Positions 32,301 through 41,585 of a stretch of 64,000 nt of DNA are shown piece by piece (the stretch's first letter is position 1; every line of letters starts with the position of its first letter). The stretch is taken from positions 1,550,001 through 1,614,000 of the forward strand of contig OX595997.1 in the NCBI GenBank assembly GCA_951394045.1, read 5' to 3'. The notes beneath the pieces are model-generated. The model searched no databases and was not told where the DNA came from. It saw nothing but the letters and a program-made list of their open reading frames with translations. A program made the translations under genes and the position numbers. This DNA comes from Nitzschia sp. DOCU1 (Eukaryota > Bacillariophyta > Bacillariophyceae > Bacillariales > Bacillariaceae).

Positions 32301-32598
32301 CATGATTGATTATATATAAGCACGTTCACTTACCAGGACTTTCGGTAGGTGTTCCAGTCGGTGCCAACGATACGCTGGGAGGTCCCGTGGGTTGCATAGA
32401 AACGGTGGGAGCAGGAGAGATGGTCGGCGGAATAGTTGTTGGCTTGGCCGTCGGCTTGACTTCTGACTCCGTATCTGCGTTAGACCCGGTGAATGGCGAA
32501 AAGTTAACACGCGTCATAGTTCCACCTTGTTCCGCCATGACCAAATGCATTGGACAGCCACCGAAGAAGTAAAGGAACCCGATTGCCAAAAGCCGCAT
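29373..32598 (-). CDS. single-pass membrane protein: PS-rich ectodomain, TM, disordered cytosolic part, PDZ-like C-terminus
   Basis: Three exons: 32598-32334, 32244-32158 and 32095-29373. The introns are 89 and 62 nt, both phase 1, and the product is 1,024 residues. The start MRLLAIGFLYFFGGCPMHLV is a signal peptide; an ATG at 32628 is a possible alternative. A mucin-like stretch of repeated SP-x-x-x-PT units (SEAPTDKPSDAPSVSPT type) spans about 60-250. A folded ectodomain of about 190 residues follows, then a transmembrane helix (VVAVLFASFALVLAVSGSVFAV). The Ser-rich cytosolic region is about 480 residues. It ends in a PDZ-like domain with GPIGIVVDTSKLGPAVHSLK and INPGDLIIALDDEDTRNMTA. Exon 2 encodes only 29 residues of PS repeat, so alternative splicing would change stalk length. 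It is probably a surface receptor or scaffold; the ligand is unknown. Confidence 0.78.
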
Positions 32599-33631
32599 CT
32601 TTGTCGTCGGGTTATTTCTGAGATTCATAATAAAGTAGAACTGTTTTCCTTGCGCCACTCGAGAGGCTGCAATAGAGTTCAATGGGAATGTTACTTTCCC
32701 TTTTTGGTGTTGTTGTAGTAGTGTCGCAAGACTTCGTGTGACGGCATCAAAATGTGAGGGACCCAAAAATAAAACGGGTGGCCTGCCGGCGCTATGTATA
32801 ATCTTCAATTCTATAGAAAGGTTATGATCGGGGTATTGTGGATGGAAGTTTTCGCGCCTAATTAATTGAGCCGTTGACGTGCCACTGGGTTCGTATGTAC
32901 GAAGTTTCTACAGGTACATTCTCCTCCAAAACGAATTTAGCATTCGTCTTAGTCCAGCCGGCGGGCGTCCTACAAGAATTCACAACCCGACGATGGCACA
33001 AAGCTACTATCCATGCTACACTTCTTCATCGCCATCAAGCTCAGAAGACAAGACGACTATGAAAAATAAGGCCTTGCTCAAGATTGAGTCTCCAGTGCAT
33101 TTGTGAATGATCAATCACGCAATCGCGGTCATTGGACGTGACGACGGCGCCCATGAAAGCTGAACGAGATTATGCAGGCAGGGAACGTTTTTGGTTGCTC
33201 GATCCGCACGTACGGGTGGAAGGAATCCTGTGTTGAGACTGAAAGCCCTCTTCGGTGGGCATCGACAGAACGGGAGAGAATTACTCGAAGCAGGCCAGTA
33301 TTTTGTACCTCTGTTAGAAAAAAGTTGAAGGTTGACGACGACGACGACGACGACGATACCCTGAAAGTTGTAGCAGCAGTTGGTGGCATTCACTCCTACG
33401 AGAGCTATTCTTTGGATCACCTACGTGCGCAAGGGTCTCCAAAAAGTCATCCACGACGAGGCATGTGTTTGTTTGTTGCTCCGGAGGGAAATGGCGTAAC
33501 CGGTTGTTTTCAACGATTTGCTCGGGATGAAGCGTGATTGCTTCCTTGATTCTTTTGGTCGTGTGCATTAGAATGTTGTTGCCATTCTCCTCGACTATGA
33601 GACACAGCAGGGGGGAGGGTGTTGCTTCTCA
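32599..33631. other. intergenic, 1,033 bp, with (GAC)n run
   Basis: A (GAC)7-8 microsatellite occupies 33334-33356. The plus frame 33172-33537 across it has an Asp run and no domain, so I do not call it. No other feature seen. Confidence 0.4.
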
Positions 33632-34600
33632 TTACAGTGGATCAATATCGGCCAGCAGTTTGGCCAATTCGGCGTCGGACAATTCACCGGATGCCACATC
33701 GGCGGCACCCAGCACTGGAGTAGTGCCTACCTCGCTGTCTTCTTCTTCTTGTTGTTGTTGCTCATAGGCTTGAATAACCATCTCGACATCAACTCTATAA
33801 CTCTCATCGTCTCTAGGGTGTGGTGGATTCAACCAAAACGATCCCGGCGTGGCAATATCGTCCATATAAATGGTCGACCAGTCATGAACAATCACGGCAT
33901 CGGCCAAGGGAGTATCTGTCAGACACAGGACTCGCATACCACAATAGCGGGCAGCTCGACATTGATTTTCGTTGGAACTCAATACGACACAGTGTTTGGG
34001 AAGGGGGGCACGTTCGGGATCGGCTGCCTTGGTGCCAAAGCCGGAGGAGCCACCAAAGCCTTTGGGTTGAATGGGTGGAATTCTATGAATGGCCGTCCAA
34101 AGATCCTTGGGATTAGGAGCGGGGCTTGTTATGGGAAATGTATGAATAGATGATTGTTTTGCAAACAACTCTCGAATGGATTTATTGTCGTCATTATCAA
34201 TTCCTTCCAAAATGGCAATGACGGCGGTGTCGTCGCGGTCGCATTCCTCTAGCAGACTCTGGACGCCGGGAAGAAAGGTAGGCGAAGAATCGTCTTGTAC
34301 CAGGATACTTTCTCGTCCATAGAAAATGAGTGCTTCGACCAAGTCAATATTTCGAACCATGTACAGCTGCGTCGTTGACGTTGTAATGACGCTGCCAATC
34401 CATCTTGGCCGGGGCGAGGATGGGTGGTAGCGACTCAAGAATGATTGCTTGCTTGTAGCATAACTACTAGCAGCTGCCGATTTTTGAGACTGTAGCTGCC
34501 AATGGTACGACCTTGAAACATCGCCACCACCTTGGAATGCCCGAGCCCCTGTCATTACCAACCACCACCACGCAAGGAGACATGGCGACGACTTTGTCAT
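33632..34600 (-). CDS. plastid-targeted HAD-like protein, catalytically degenerate
   Basis: 322 residues. The N-terminus MTKSSPCLLAWWWLVMTGAR followed by AFQGG is a signal peptide with an ASAF-like motif, indicating plastid import. After a transit-like Ser/Arg region, NIDLVEALIFYGRESILVQD stands where a HAD phosphatase has DxDGTL. FLPGVQSLLEECDRDDTAVIAILEG fits the cap or motif II region, and HCVVLSSNENQCRAARYCGM, then RVLCLTDTPLADAVIV, fits the motif III/IV end. The nucleophilic Asp pair of active HAD enzymes is not present (EALIFYG). It may therefore be a structural or regulatory relative. The C-terminus is an acidic Gln/Glu-rich helix. A TTTCCCGC site lies at 34644-34651, 44 bp upstream. 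Confidence 0.62.
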   Translation of the reverse strand: MTKSSPCLLAWWWLVMTGARAFQGGGDVSRSYHWQLQSQKSAAASSYATSKQSFLSRYHPSSPRPRWIGSVITTSTTQLYMVRNIDLVEALIFYGRESILVQDDSSPTFLPGVQSLLEECDRDDTAVIAILEGIDNDDNKSIRELFAKQSSIHTFPITSPAPNPKDLWTAIHRIPPIQPKGFGGSSGFGTKAADPERAPLPKHCVVLSSNENQCRAARYCGMRVLCLTDTPLADAVIVHDWSTIYMDDIATPGSFWLNPPHPRDDESYRVDVEMVIQAYEQQQQEEEDSEVGTTPVLGAADVASGELSDAELAKLLADIDPL

Positions 34601-35146
34601 TGTGATGTTTAGCGTGAAGTTGCTGTTGCCTTTTGCTGCCTCTTTTCCCGCTAACTACCTAGCATGAAAAGTAACATGGAACCCTGCCGAAATGTGTCCT
34701 TGTTGGATCCCCTGATTGCTTTGTTTCGTACACCCTCTGAAACTCATCGTCAACGAAGAGAGGTGGGGCTTTGGGAGGTCGTCGACTCTCGCGTCTCGGC
34801 GTGAGAAAAACGTGAGACGCGATGACGTATGCGATGACGTTTCCCCCGCGAGAACAAAACACAAAATCAATGACCGGACATCTCGCTATGCGATATTTTA
34901 ATGGCAAAGGGGCGCCATTTGAAATGATGCTCTCCCCATTATCATGAAGTTTTTGTCAACATGACATTGCTACTATCGTCCAAGATCACCTACAGCTAGT
35001 GCAGCTAGCGAGAGCGAGAGCTAAGAGTACTCGACAACCTTTCGTTGGCAAGGCTAGCTAGCTGGAACGAACCCTGCCAAGATTTGCAGTGGCATGATGC
35101 AGCATTCCATGTCGCTATCTATGATGCATCAATGATCTAAATTGTG
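34601..35146. promoter_or_regulatory. intergenic with paired TGACGT sites
   Basis: Two TGACGT hexamers at 34823-34828 and 34835-34840 are 12 bp apart, about 225 bp upstream of the HAD-like gene. They match bZIP/CRE half-sites; their function is inferred. The remainder is non-coding. Confidence 0.35.
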
Positions 35147-36751
35147 TTATCTGCCCTGGAGTACTGCTAGCTTCTCTTGCAGCAATCCGAACATGCGTGA
35201 TTCTTCCTTGGTGTATCCCAGCACTGCAGCATTTTCTCTCATGCGACCCAGTGCTTCGTAAACGCCACATTTGAACCCGGGGACACTCAAGAACGACAAC
35301 CGATTCTTTGACATCCAATTATAGGCCATCATTGGATCAGGATTGGCCAAAGCTAGAACGAGAGCCAAGTTGAGTATCGACTGAAAATCACCATGGGCAC
35401 TGGGAACACCGTCTTTAGGTTTCAGTGGCATGGCCACAATCAAACGCCGTAAGACTTCATTTTCAGGAACCGCCGCAATCGCTTGTTCCGACGTGTGACC
35501 TTCCCATGATTGCAGCAGCTGGCGACCAAAGTCTAGGTCCAGTGTTCCATTCAATCGCGCCGATTCCAAATAAGCCAGCACCGACATGGAAATGGGTACT
35601 GGCGGTGCAAAGAGTAAATTGAGATTCAATTGTCGGTCCGAGGCAAACAAATCGGCCTCTTCATGGTCATTAAATGGCCCCGGACTGGTGCAATGTACAA
35701 AGACAACGTCCCGAGAATCGCCGTCTTTGTCGTCATTAGGAATCCAAGCGGGCTGACCTTGTCCGAATTCGACCACCACCTTGTTGCTGTCTTTCAACAA
35801 GTCAATGGAAGTGACGCGTCCCCGACGGATCAAATTACGGACGCGACGCATATACTTGAGTTCATCCTTTCCCACCACGGGAAATTTAAACTTTGTTGGT
35901 TCCACATTTGGGTCCAGACGCACAAAGATTCCCCTTTGTTCCAAGGCTAAACTGGCTTGGCGTTGATCGCCATTGTGCTCCAACAATGCATCGGGCCACG
36001 ACCAAGGATTGCCAAGGTCACGTGACAACATCCACACATCTTGTGGAACGACCCAGGAAATGTTGGATGGATCGACTTTTTTGTCACGTTGCAAATACAC
36101 GACGGTATCCATGGCCGTCTTGCCAGCTCCCAAGACACAAAAGTGTTTGTTGTTTGTGTTCTGGAAATCATAGATTTGATTGGGCGTCACAAGTGCAACA
36201 CCCTTGTGGACAGGAAATGAGACGGGGGATTGACTGGGAATGATACATTCTCCCAAAATGCCATTAATGAGCTTGGTTCCAACGTGAACCTGATATTCGT
36301 GCGTGCCGTCAAGACTCGCAAACGAATGCTGGGGTCCATAGTTCTCAAGGTCAAAGTTGTATTGGCAATTTGGAAAGTATTGAATTTGACCCGCCGTGAC
36401 CTTGTCTTGAATAAAGGTGGAATAATACCGAACCAGTTCTTCCTTGGACGCTCGGTGCTGCCATGGCAAGGTCAGTCTCGTCAGTAGTAATTTCAGCCAA
36501 GATCCTTCCAATTGTCTCGATGCCACACCATACAAGAGACTGGGTTGATGCAACCGAACAAAGCCATAGGCATGTTGCCAATGTCCACCGGGACCTGCAT
36601 TCTTGTCTACCAATACAATTTTGGTCGACGGGTGTTCTGTGAGCAAGGTATCCATAAAAGCCATGGAAGCCGCCCCGGCCCCGACAATGAGATAGTCGCA
36701 AGCAAGTTTGGTAACATTCATGGTTGATCTAATACCAACAGTGGTATTCAT
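35147..36751 (-). CDS. FAD/NAD(P)-binding flavoprotein, monooxygenase-like
   Basis: 534 residues; ATG 36721 (MNVTKLACDYLIVGAG) is a likely alternative start, 10 codons in. There are two Rossmann motifs: CDYLIVGAGAASMAFMDTLL at the N-terminus for FAD, with GPGGHWQHAYGFVRLHQPS after it, and HFCVLGAGKTAMDTVVYL near residue 200 for the second dinucleotide. The GGHW-x-x-x-YxFVRLHQPS block resembles flavin monooxygenase and lysine/ornithine hydroxylase-like proteins. No signal peptide is present, so it is probably cytosolic. No dedicated pathway neighbours are present and the substrate cannot be inferred. The C-terminal 150 residues are helical and lack a known domain. Confidence 0.75.
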   Translation of the reverse strand: MNTTVGIRSTMNVTKLACDYLIVGAGAASMAFMDTLLTEHPSTKIVLVDKNAGPGGHWQHAYGFVRLHQPSLLYGVASRQLEGSWLKLLLTRLTLPWQHRASKEELVRYYSTFIQDKVTAGQIQYFPNCQYNFDLENYGPQHSFASLDGTHEYQVHVGTKLINGILGECIIPSQSPVSFPVHKGVALVTPNQIYDFQNTNNKHFCVLGAGKTAMDTVVYLQRDKKVDPSNISWVVPQDVWMLSRDLGNPWSWPDALLEHNGDQRQASLALEQRGIFVRLDPNVEPTKFKFPVVGKDELKYMRRVRNLIRRGRVTSIDLLKDSNKVVVEFGQGQPAWIPNDDKDGDSRDVVFVHCTSPGPFNDHEEADLFASDRQLNLNLLFAPPVPISMSVLAYLESARLNGTLDLDFGRQLLQSWEGHTSEQAIAAVPENEVLRRLIVAMPLKPKDGVPSAHGDFQSILNLALVLALANPDPMMAYNWMSKNRLSFLSVPGFKCGVYEALGRMRENAAVLGYTKEESRMFGLLQEKLAVLQGR

Positions 36752-36956
36752 ATATCAATATCGTTATTTTGTTGAAGGATAGTGTAGTTTGTGGTTGTTT
36801 TTGATTTTGTGAGCAAGATCGGGGAAGTTGTGTTGCGTTTTCGCCACTGGCGATCTTCGACCACTCCCTCATCTTTTTGTCGTGATGTTCTCGCACGTTC
36901 TTTTGCCGCCATGGCATAGGCCCACAAGGATTCTCGGGAGGCGAGAGCGCCATCAA

Positions 36957-37166
36957 TCAACGTGACGTCATTTTCTCAGTCATGGATCCGAAATATGTAC
37001 TCGTCTGCGTACCTGTTTGTGGCCAATAACCTGTTTCACTCGCGGCAACGCACGATGATCCGATTCTTTCGATTACATCGTTGACAGAGCCGCAAATGAC
37101 GATGCCGACCATGATGAGCACAAACAGCCAGCCAGCCAACGGCACCCCCGCATCTGGAGTTGCCAT
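36957..37166 (-). CDS. possible small single-pass membrane protein
   Basis: From ATG 37166, about 69 residues: MATPDAGVPLAGWLFVLIMV, a hydrophobic helix to about residue 24, then SVNDVIERIGSS and a polar tail. It would be divergent from PGS1, with 80 bp between starts. The size and lack of homology I can name keep confidence low. Confidence 0.28.
   Translation of the reverse strand: MATPDAGVPLAGWLFVLIMVGIVICGSVNDVIERIGSSCVAASETGYWPQTGTQTSTYFGSMTEKMTSR
36963..36970. promoter_or_regulatory. palindromic CRE, TGACGTCA
   Basis: A perfect 8-bp CRE lies about 210 bp upstream of the flavoprotein ORF (36751) and 277 bp from the PGS1 start. If the small ORF at 36957-37166 is real, it would fall in its coding end. 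Confidence 0.35.
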
Positions 37167-37246
37167 AGTATTGTTTGCAATATGAATGACCCCCTGATGC
37201 AACATCATCCCCGTTCATTGTCTAGCTAGCCGAAGCATCCATCCAT

Positions 37247-38971
37247 ATGACCCTCCGATTTCTGTCTTCCATGTCGTCGTCTGCATCGTCGTCGTCGGCT
37301 TCTTTCCGTGCCCGGAGCCGATTGCTGGATGCCGCTCGAGGGATCCTCAACCACCCCGATGATAGTACTCCTGCTGACAGAGCCCCACTCCCTTGTTTTG
37401 CTCTCCAAGCTCATCACGTGTCAGAGCCCTTGGTGGCCGCGTCGCCTCAAGAATTCCATGCCCGGCTTTGTGATCTCATTCGAAATGCCAAACGACGCGT
37501 TTCCCTGGCGTCCTTGTATATTGGACCCGCCGCGTCTCCCAAGGAACATCCCCGAGAATTGGAGCTATTGCAAGCTCTTTCACAAGTACCATCCCATGTG
37601 GACGTGCAAATTGTCATGGATTCGAATCGGGGATTACGGCAAGTGCCTCTGGTGGGCGGCAACGACAAGAAGCAAAGTACGTCGGCTGCCGAAGCAGTCG
37701 CCAAGGCCATTCATGCACAATCCAATCATCAGTTGTATCTTTGTCAAGTATTACCGAATCCTTTGGATCAAATGCTTCCGAATCCTCTCAATGAAGTGGC
37801 TGGAGTCTTTCACCTAAAAGCCTATGTGATTGATGATACCCTCATATTGTCGGGAGCCAACTTGTCGGAAGAATACTTTGTGGATCGGCATGATCGCTAC
37901 TTGCAAATCCTGCAAGGTGGTGGTGGAGTTGTAGACTTTTACGCCAAACTCATTGATATACTTTGTCAAGATGCGTCGGATTTGTATCAAGCTCAAGAAG
38001 GACTACTTGATGAGGATTCGGAATCTGCGTCAACAAAATCGACGACGACAACAACGACGACCATCAAACGTCGTCCTCTACAACCCTTTTGGGATCACAT
38101 TAACGAATTGTTTGCGGACCATCATCCAGCCGCCACCACGTCGTCATCTTCCACTACAAACGTCGGTCAGAGTTTGCTGCAAGATCCCAAAACGGTGGCA
38201 GTTTGTGTTCCTACCTTTCATCATCCGCAAATTACTCCACCTGCACTATTGGCATCCTCCAACCCCACATCGCAGTCGTCGTCGCGTCCCCACATGCCCT
38301 CGGATGTGGAAATTACTTTGAATTTACTAAAAGCGGCGGCAGCTACAAGAACAACTTTATCGCATGGCAACGAAAACAGCAATGATCCTTCAAAGAAGAA
38401 AAAGACAATGGTACACTTGTCCAGTGCCTATTTGAATCCGTCTTTGGAATTACTCGAGGCGCTTGCGGGTTTTGATAACGTCGATTTCTTGACGGCCGGT
38501 CGTTTGTCCCATGGCTTTCGTCCCAAGAAAAAAGCTGGTAACAAGGGCAAGGATTGGATTCCCACCGTCTTTGATCATTTGCAATATCAAGCTCTATTAG
38601 GCTTGTCGTCGTCTTCATCGACGATGGCTCCTACTACCACGCTCTGGCATTGGCAACGACCAGACTGGACCTTTCATGCCAAGGGATTGTGGATATTAGA
38701 GGCCAACAACGACGATAACAATGAATTAGCGGCAGCCGTGGTGGGATCTAGTAATTTTGGACGACGAAGTTTTGAACGGGACATGGAAAGCAATCTCATT
38801 TTGATATTTCCACCTCAATCGGCCTTTGCAAACGTTTTTACCGACGAGTGGAACTCACTCATTGGGGATTCGCAACAGGTTCAAGATCCCAAACAAGTAC
38901 TTGTGGATTTAGCGCCGCCATTACCATGGCATGTACGAGTTTGCTTTCCTTTTATCAAGTCCTTCTTTTGA
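37247..38971 (+). CDS. PGS1: phosphatidylglycerophosphate synthase (PGS1-type, PLD superfamily)
   Basis: 574 residues, intronless. The N-terminus MTLRFLSSMSSSASSSSASF, followed by Arg-rich sequence, is a plausible mitochondrial presequence. The enzyme makes phosphatidylglycerophosphate from CDP-diacylglycerol and glycerol-3-phosphate, the committed step to phosphatidylglycerol and cardiolipin. Two HKD-type motifs are visible. The first is VFHLKAYVIDDTLILSGANL near residue 190 (HxKx4D complete). The second is WTFHAKGLWILEANN followed by VVGSSNFGRRSFERDMESNL near 470, where the Asp is not in place, as in other eukaryotic Pgs1 proteins. The RVSLASLYIGP block is also typical. Between the motifs the protein carries Ser/Thr- and Asn-rich low-complexity inserts. 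Bacterial-type PgsA is unrelated to this family. Confidence 0.9.
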   Translation: MTLRFLSSMSSSASSSSASFRARSRLLDAARGILNHPDDSTPADRAPLPCFALQAHHVSEPLVAASPQEFHARLCDLIRNAKRRVSLASLYIGPAASPKEHPRELELLQALSQVPSHVDVQIVMDSNRGLRQVPLVGGNDKKQSTSAAEAVAKAIHAQSNHQLYLCQVLPNPLDQMLPNPLNEVAGVFHLKAYVIDDTLILSGANLSEEYFVDRHDRYLQILQGGGGVVDFYAKLIDILCQDASDLYQAQEGLLDEDSESASTKSTTTTTTTIKRRPLQPFWDHINELFADHHPAATTSSSSTTNVGQSLLQDPKTVAVCVPTFHHPQITPPALLASSNPTSQSSSRPHMPSDVEITLNLLKAAAATRTTLSHGNENSNDPSKKKKTMVHLSSAYLNPSLELLEALAGFDNVDFLTAGRLSHGFRPKKKAGNKGKDWIPTVFDHLQYQALLGLSSSSSTMAPTTTLWHWQRPDWTFHAKGLWILEANNDDNNELAAAVVGSSNFGRRSFERDMESNLILIFPPQSAFANVFTDEWNSLIGDSQQVQDPKQVLVDLAPPLPWHVRVCFPFIKSFF

Positions 38972-40126
38972 AACAACTACTAAAAGATTACAAAAGACGA
39001 ACGGATCCAAGTACGAGTAACTGGCTGGCGATAGTGAAAGCTACTAGTAGTATTGATCAGATTTCAAGAACTAAAACTATGTAGATCATAATTGGGGCCA
39101 AGAGGAGGATAGCGACTAATAGCTGTTAGTATAACTCGTCGTTTTCGCTTGGCTGCAACTCTCGTACTGCACCAATGCCAGTAAACCTCATAGTATGGAG
39201 GTGGGGTAGCTGGACCAGGACCCCGAAATCGCAAGGCTTCCAAATTCAACCCCCAAATGACAAAGACATCGTACAGCCGGGGATGGGTCATCCAAAGATT
39301 TGGAGCAATCGCATCGTCAACACTATAATGATACAACACAATACTCAACAACAGATCTTCCAGCGTCTTGTTGGGGTTAATCTAAAGAGCCTTCCCCATC
39401 CTAAACCAAGTCGAGAGAGGCGTAAAACAAGCGAAGCGTTGACTGCTCCGATTACAAAGTTGACTTCTTGGACTGCATGTCGGCGTCGTCCGTCCGCGGC
39501 AAAGCGTGGATCTTGTTTGGAACGCGACAACAAAAAAGGTGGCAAGAAGCAATCGCATCGTCAACACTATGATGATACCGCACAACATTCAACAAGAGAT
39601 CTTCCAGCGTGTTGTTGGGGTCAATAATGTCTGAAGCAGCCTCTACAAAGTCGAGAGGAATGGCGGGTTGGCTGAACCGATTCGACAATTTGACTTCTTG
39701 GACTCTATTGGCAGCGTGCGCGGCAAAACGTTTGGATTTTGCGCTGATCTGTGCCAATACCGGTAGAGAGGTTCAACTTGTGGCCCTTCCTCTCGGTATT
39801 AACACAACTCGGCCACTTCTTAGCATTCTCGTCAATGCATCTTGCCGACGGTTACTATACGATAGAGTGTCCATTCCATTATGGGGATTGTGAGCGTGAC
39901 TTTCTGTGCCACACGACGAGAAAAGGTGGCCCTGGCGAGCGCCCTGCCGGACGAGATGAAGAGCCTCCTTGACTCCTACTGTCGGAGCTGCCCGGCAGTA
40001 CTTTGGCGATCCTGGCCGTCGAGGTCGTTTGGGTGGCTTCCGGAGGAAAGAGAGAGAAATAGTCCGGCGAACGGATACAAGATATGACATTCATGAAACT
40101 GTGATCTATGAAGTTTGTGTATTCAT
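38972..40126. other. intergenic with degenerate tandem duplication
   Basis: Holds the 244-bp-period duplication annotated at 39304-39740. No intact gene is seen; minus frames around 39973-40090 have no recognised domain. Confidence 0.4.
39304..39740 (-). pseudogene. diverged tandem duplication encoding TLEDLLL...YHxSVDDAIA
   Basis: Two copies (39304-39505 and 39548-39740, offset 244 bp) translate on the minus strand to NKTLEDLLLSIVLYHYSVDD and NNTLEDLLLNVVRYHHSVDD, each followed by AIA. They lie in different frames with stops between. The left copy's open frame begins right after CTCTTTAG, a usable splice acceptor, so a two-exon gene cannot be excluded. The protein family is unknown. Amino-acid conservation while frames drift suggests a gene remnant. 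Confidence 0.4.
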
Positions 40127-41585
40127 TTACCTTCGTTGCATCACATTTCGAAAACTCCCAAGTTTTCTCAGGCTGCCCCCTCGGACGAGCGATCGTCGAG
40201 GGCTAGTCGTGTCCTTTTCCAAGGTGTCACCTTCCATGTCCACACCTTCCAGGCACGAAACGCTTGTTGCATTCGAAGCCTTGTTGGGATGTGGCGTGTG
40301 CTTTCGGTGATGTCTTCGTCGAATCAGACTACTCGATCTTCCATTTCGTGGTTGTTGTTCCGTTTCGTCGCCAAGAACATCACTGGATTGCTGTCTCGAG
40401 ACGCCCCGTTGCACGGAACGAGACTTTGAGTTGTTCTTGCCACCGGAAGATATTGATCTCATGATCGATGTAGGCGACTTTTCTGCATCCTCTGAAGACA
40501 GGTTCATCGAGGCTAGTCGTCGTCGGCCTGTGAGTGGGGTCCTTTTCAGCGAGGACACCATGAACGACAATGGAATGCTTGGCATTGAGGCGTGCAAATT
40601 GACAGTGGGGTCATCGGACCAGCTCTCTTCTAGGGAGATAGCCGTGCTGTATGACGCGTGTGGATCAAACTTTTCGGTGCGATGGCGGCGGCGAGAAAAG
40701 GACTTGCTTGACATAGGCGCCTTTGGTGAAAGGCTGGCACCAGTTGGCCCAGAATCCTCGGTCTTCTTCTTGGCTGATCGGTGTTTTCGACCGCGTGACA
40801 ACGAGCGGCTTTTGATTCTTTCCCGGAGCGAACTTCCAAACGTGGCCTTTTCACGTCGGCCACTAGACGCAGCTTCGAATAACTCTTTATCAGAGGACTT
40901 GGATCTCGCTACTCCCTTGCAGGCACGGGTTTTGCCTTCGTCGTCACTTGCTGGATCGGCCTCACCCGTTTGTTGTTCGGTCTCATTTTTTCGGGAAAGA
41001 TCCAAGTTCATGCTTCGGCCACCACGAATCATGGTCAAGGAGATCCAACGCCACAAGTTTCGCCAGGCTTCCTTGACTTGCCCAGGAAAATATATCGTAC
41101 CCAGAGTTTCTTCCAGCGCATAGATGAGAGCTTGTCCCATAAATGGGAAATCCATGCTTTTGACTCCATATCGCCAATGCTTGGCGCCTAATTGAAAGAC
41201 GAAGTCGCTGAATGTGTCCATGTCGGGCCCCAGCATGTCCACAAGTGCATCCAACATTTGGACAAATACTCGGGCGTGATTTCTTCCGGCGGCCACGGCA
41301 TATGCATGGCGTTCGTCAGGTGCGCCATTGTCACCCCTTGGCGCCTCTGTGGGATAGAATTTGGCACCCAACCTTGGGGATAGATCTCTGACCCTGCGTC
41401 GATATATCGGCGAGGAAGCATTCAAGTTAGAAAGCAGTTAAAGCAGAAGATATCCACAATGCCCTTTTCCCCTCAATGCACACTAACCTCGTGAACATCA
41501 GAGAGCCAAAAGTCTCATGATAGTTCGGGTGCGACTTCAGTCGTTCCCAACTCGTGTAAATGTAATCTATGGTATCGTGATCCAT
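40127..41585 (-). CDS. globin with long disordered C-terminal tail
   Basis: Exon 1 (41585-41488) encodes MDHDTIDYIYTSWERLKSHP plus NYHETFGSLMFTR. A 94-nt intron (41487-41394) follows, then exon 2 (41393-40127); the product is 454 residues. Splicing gives a globin fold with helix A tryptophan (SWERLK), then FTRVRDLSPRLGAKFY. The E helix is HARVFVQMLDALVDMLG with a candidate distal residue. The F-helix proximal histidine is in QLGAKHWRYGV, and the G and H helices are FPFMGQALIYALEETLG and EAWRNLWRWISLTMI. The single domain covers about residues 1-165. The remaining 290 residues are Ser/Arg/Lys-rich and disordered (RSKSSDKE, RRRHRTEKF, RSLSRGRKHR), unusual for a globin and suggestive of phosphorylation or nuclear or membrane association. 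No reductase domain is attached. Confidence 0.85.

Noticed and set aside
33172..33537. 121-residue plus-strand frame with Asp run
   Set aside because: The run is just the (GAC)n microsatellite; the remainder is not protein-like.
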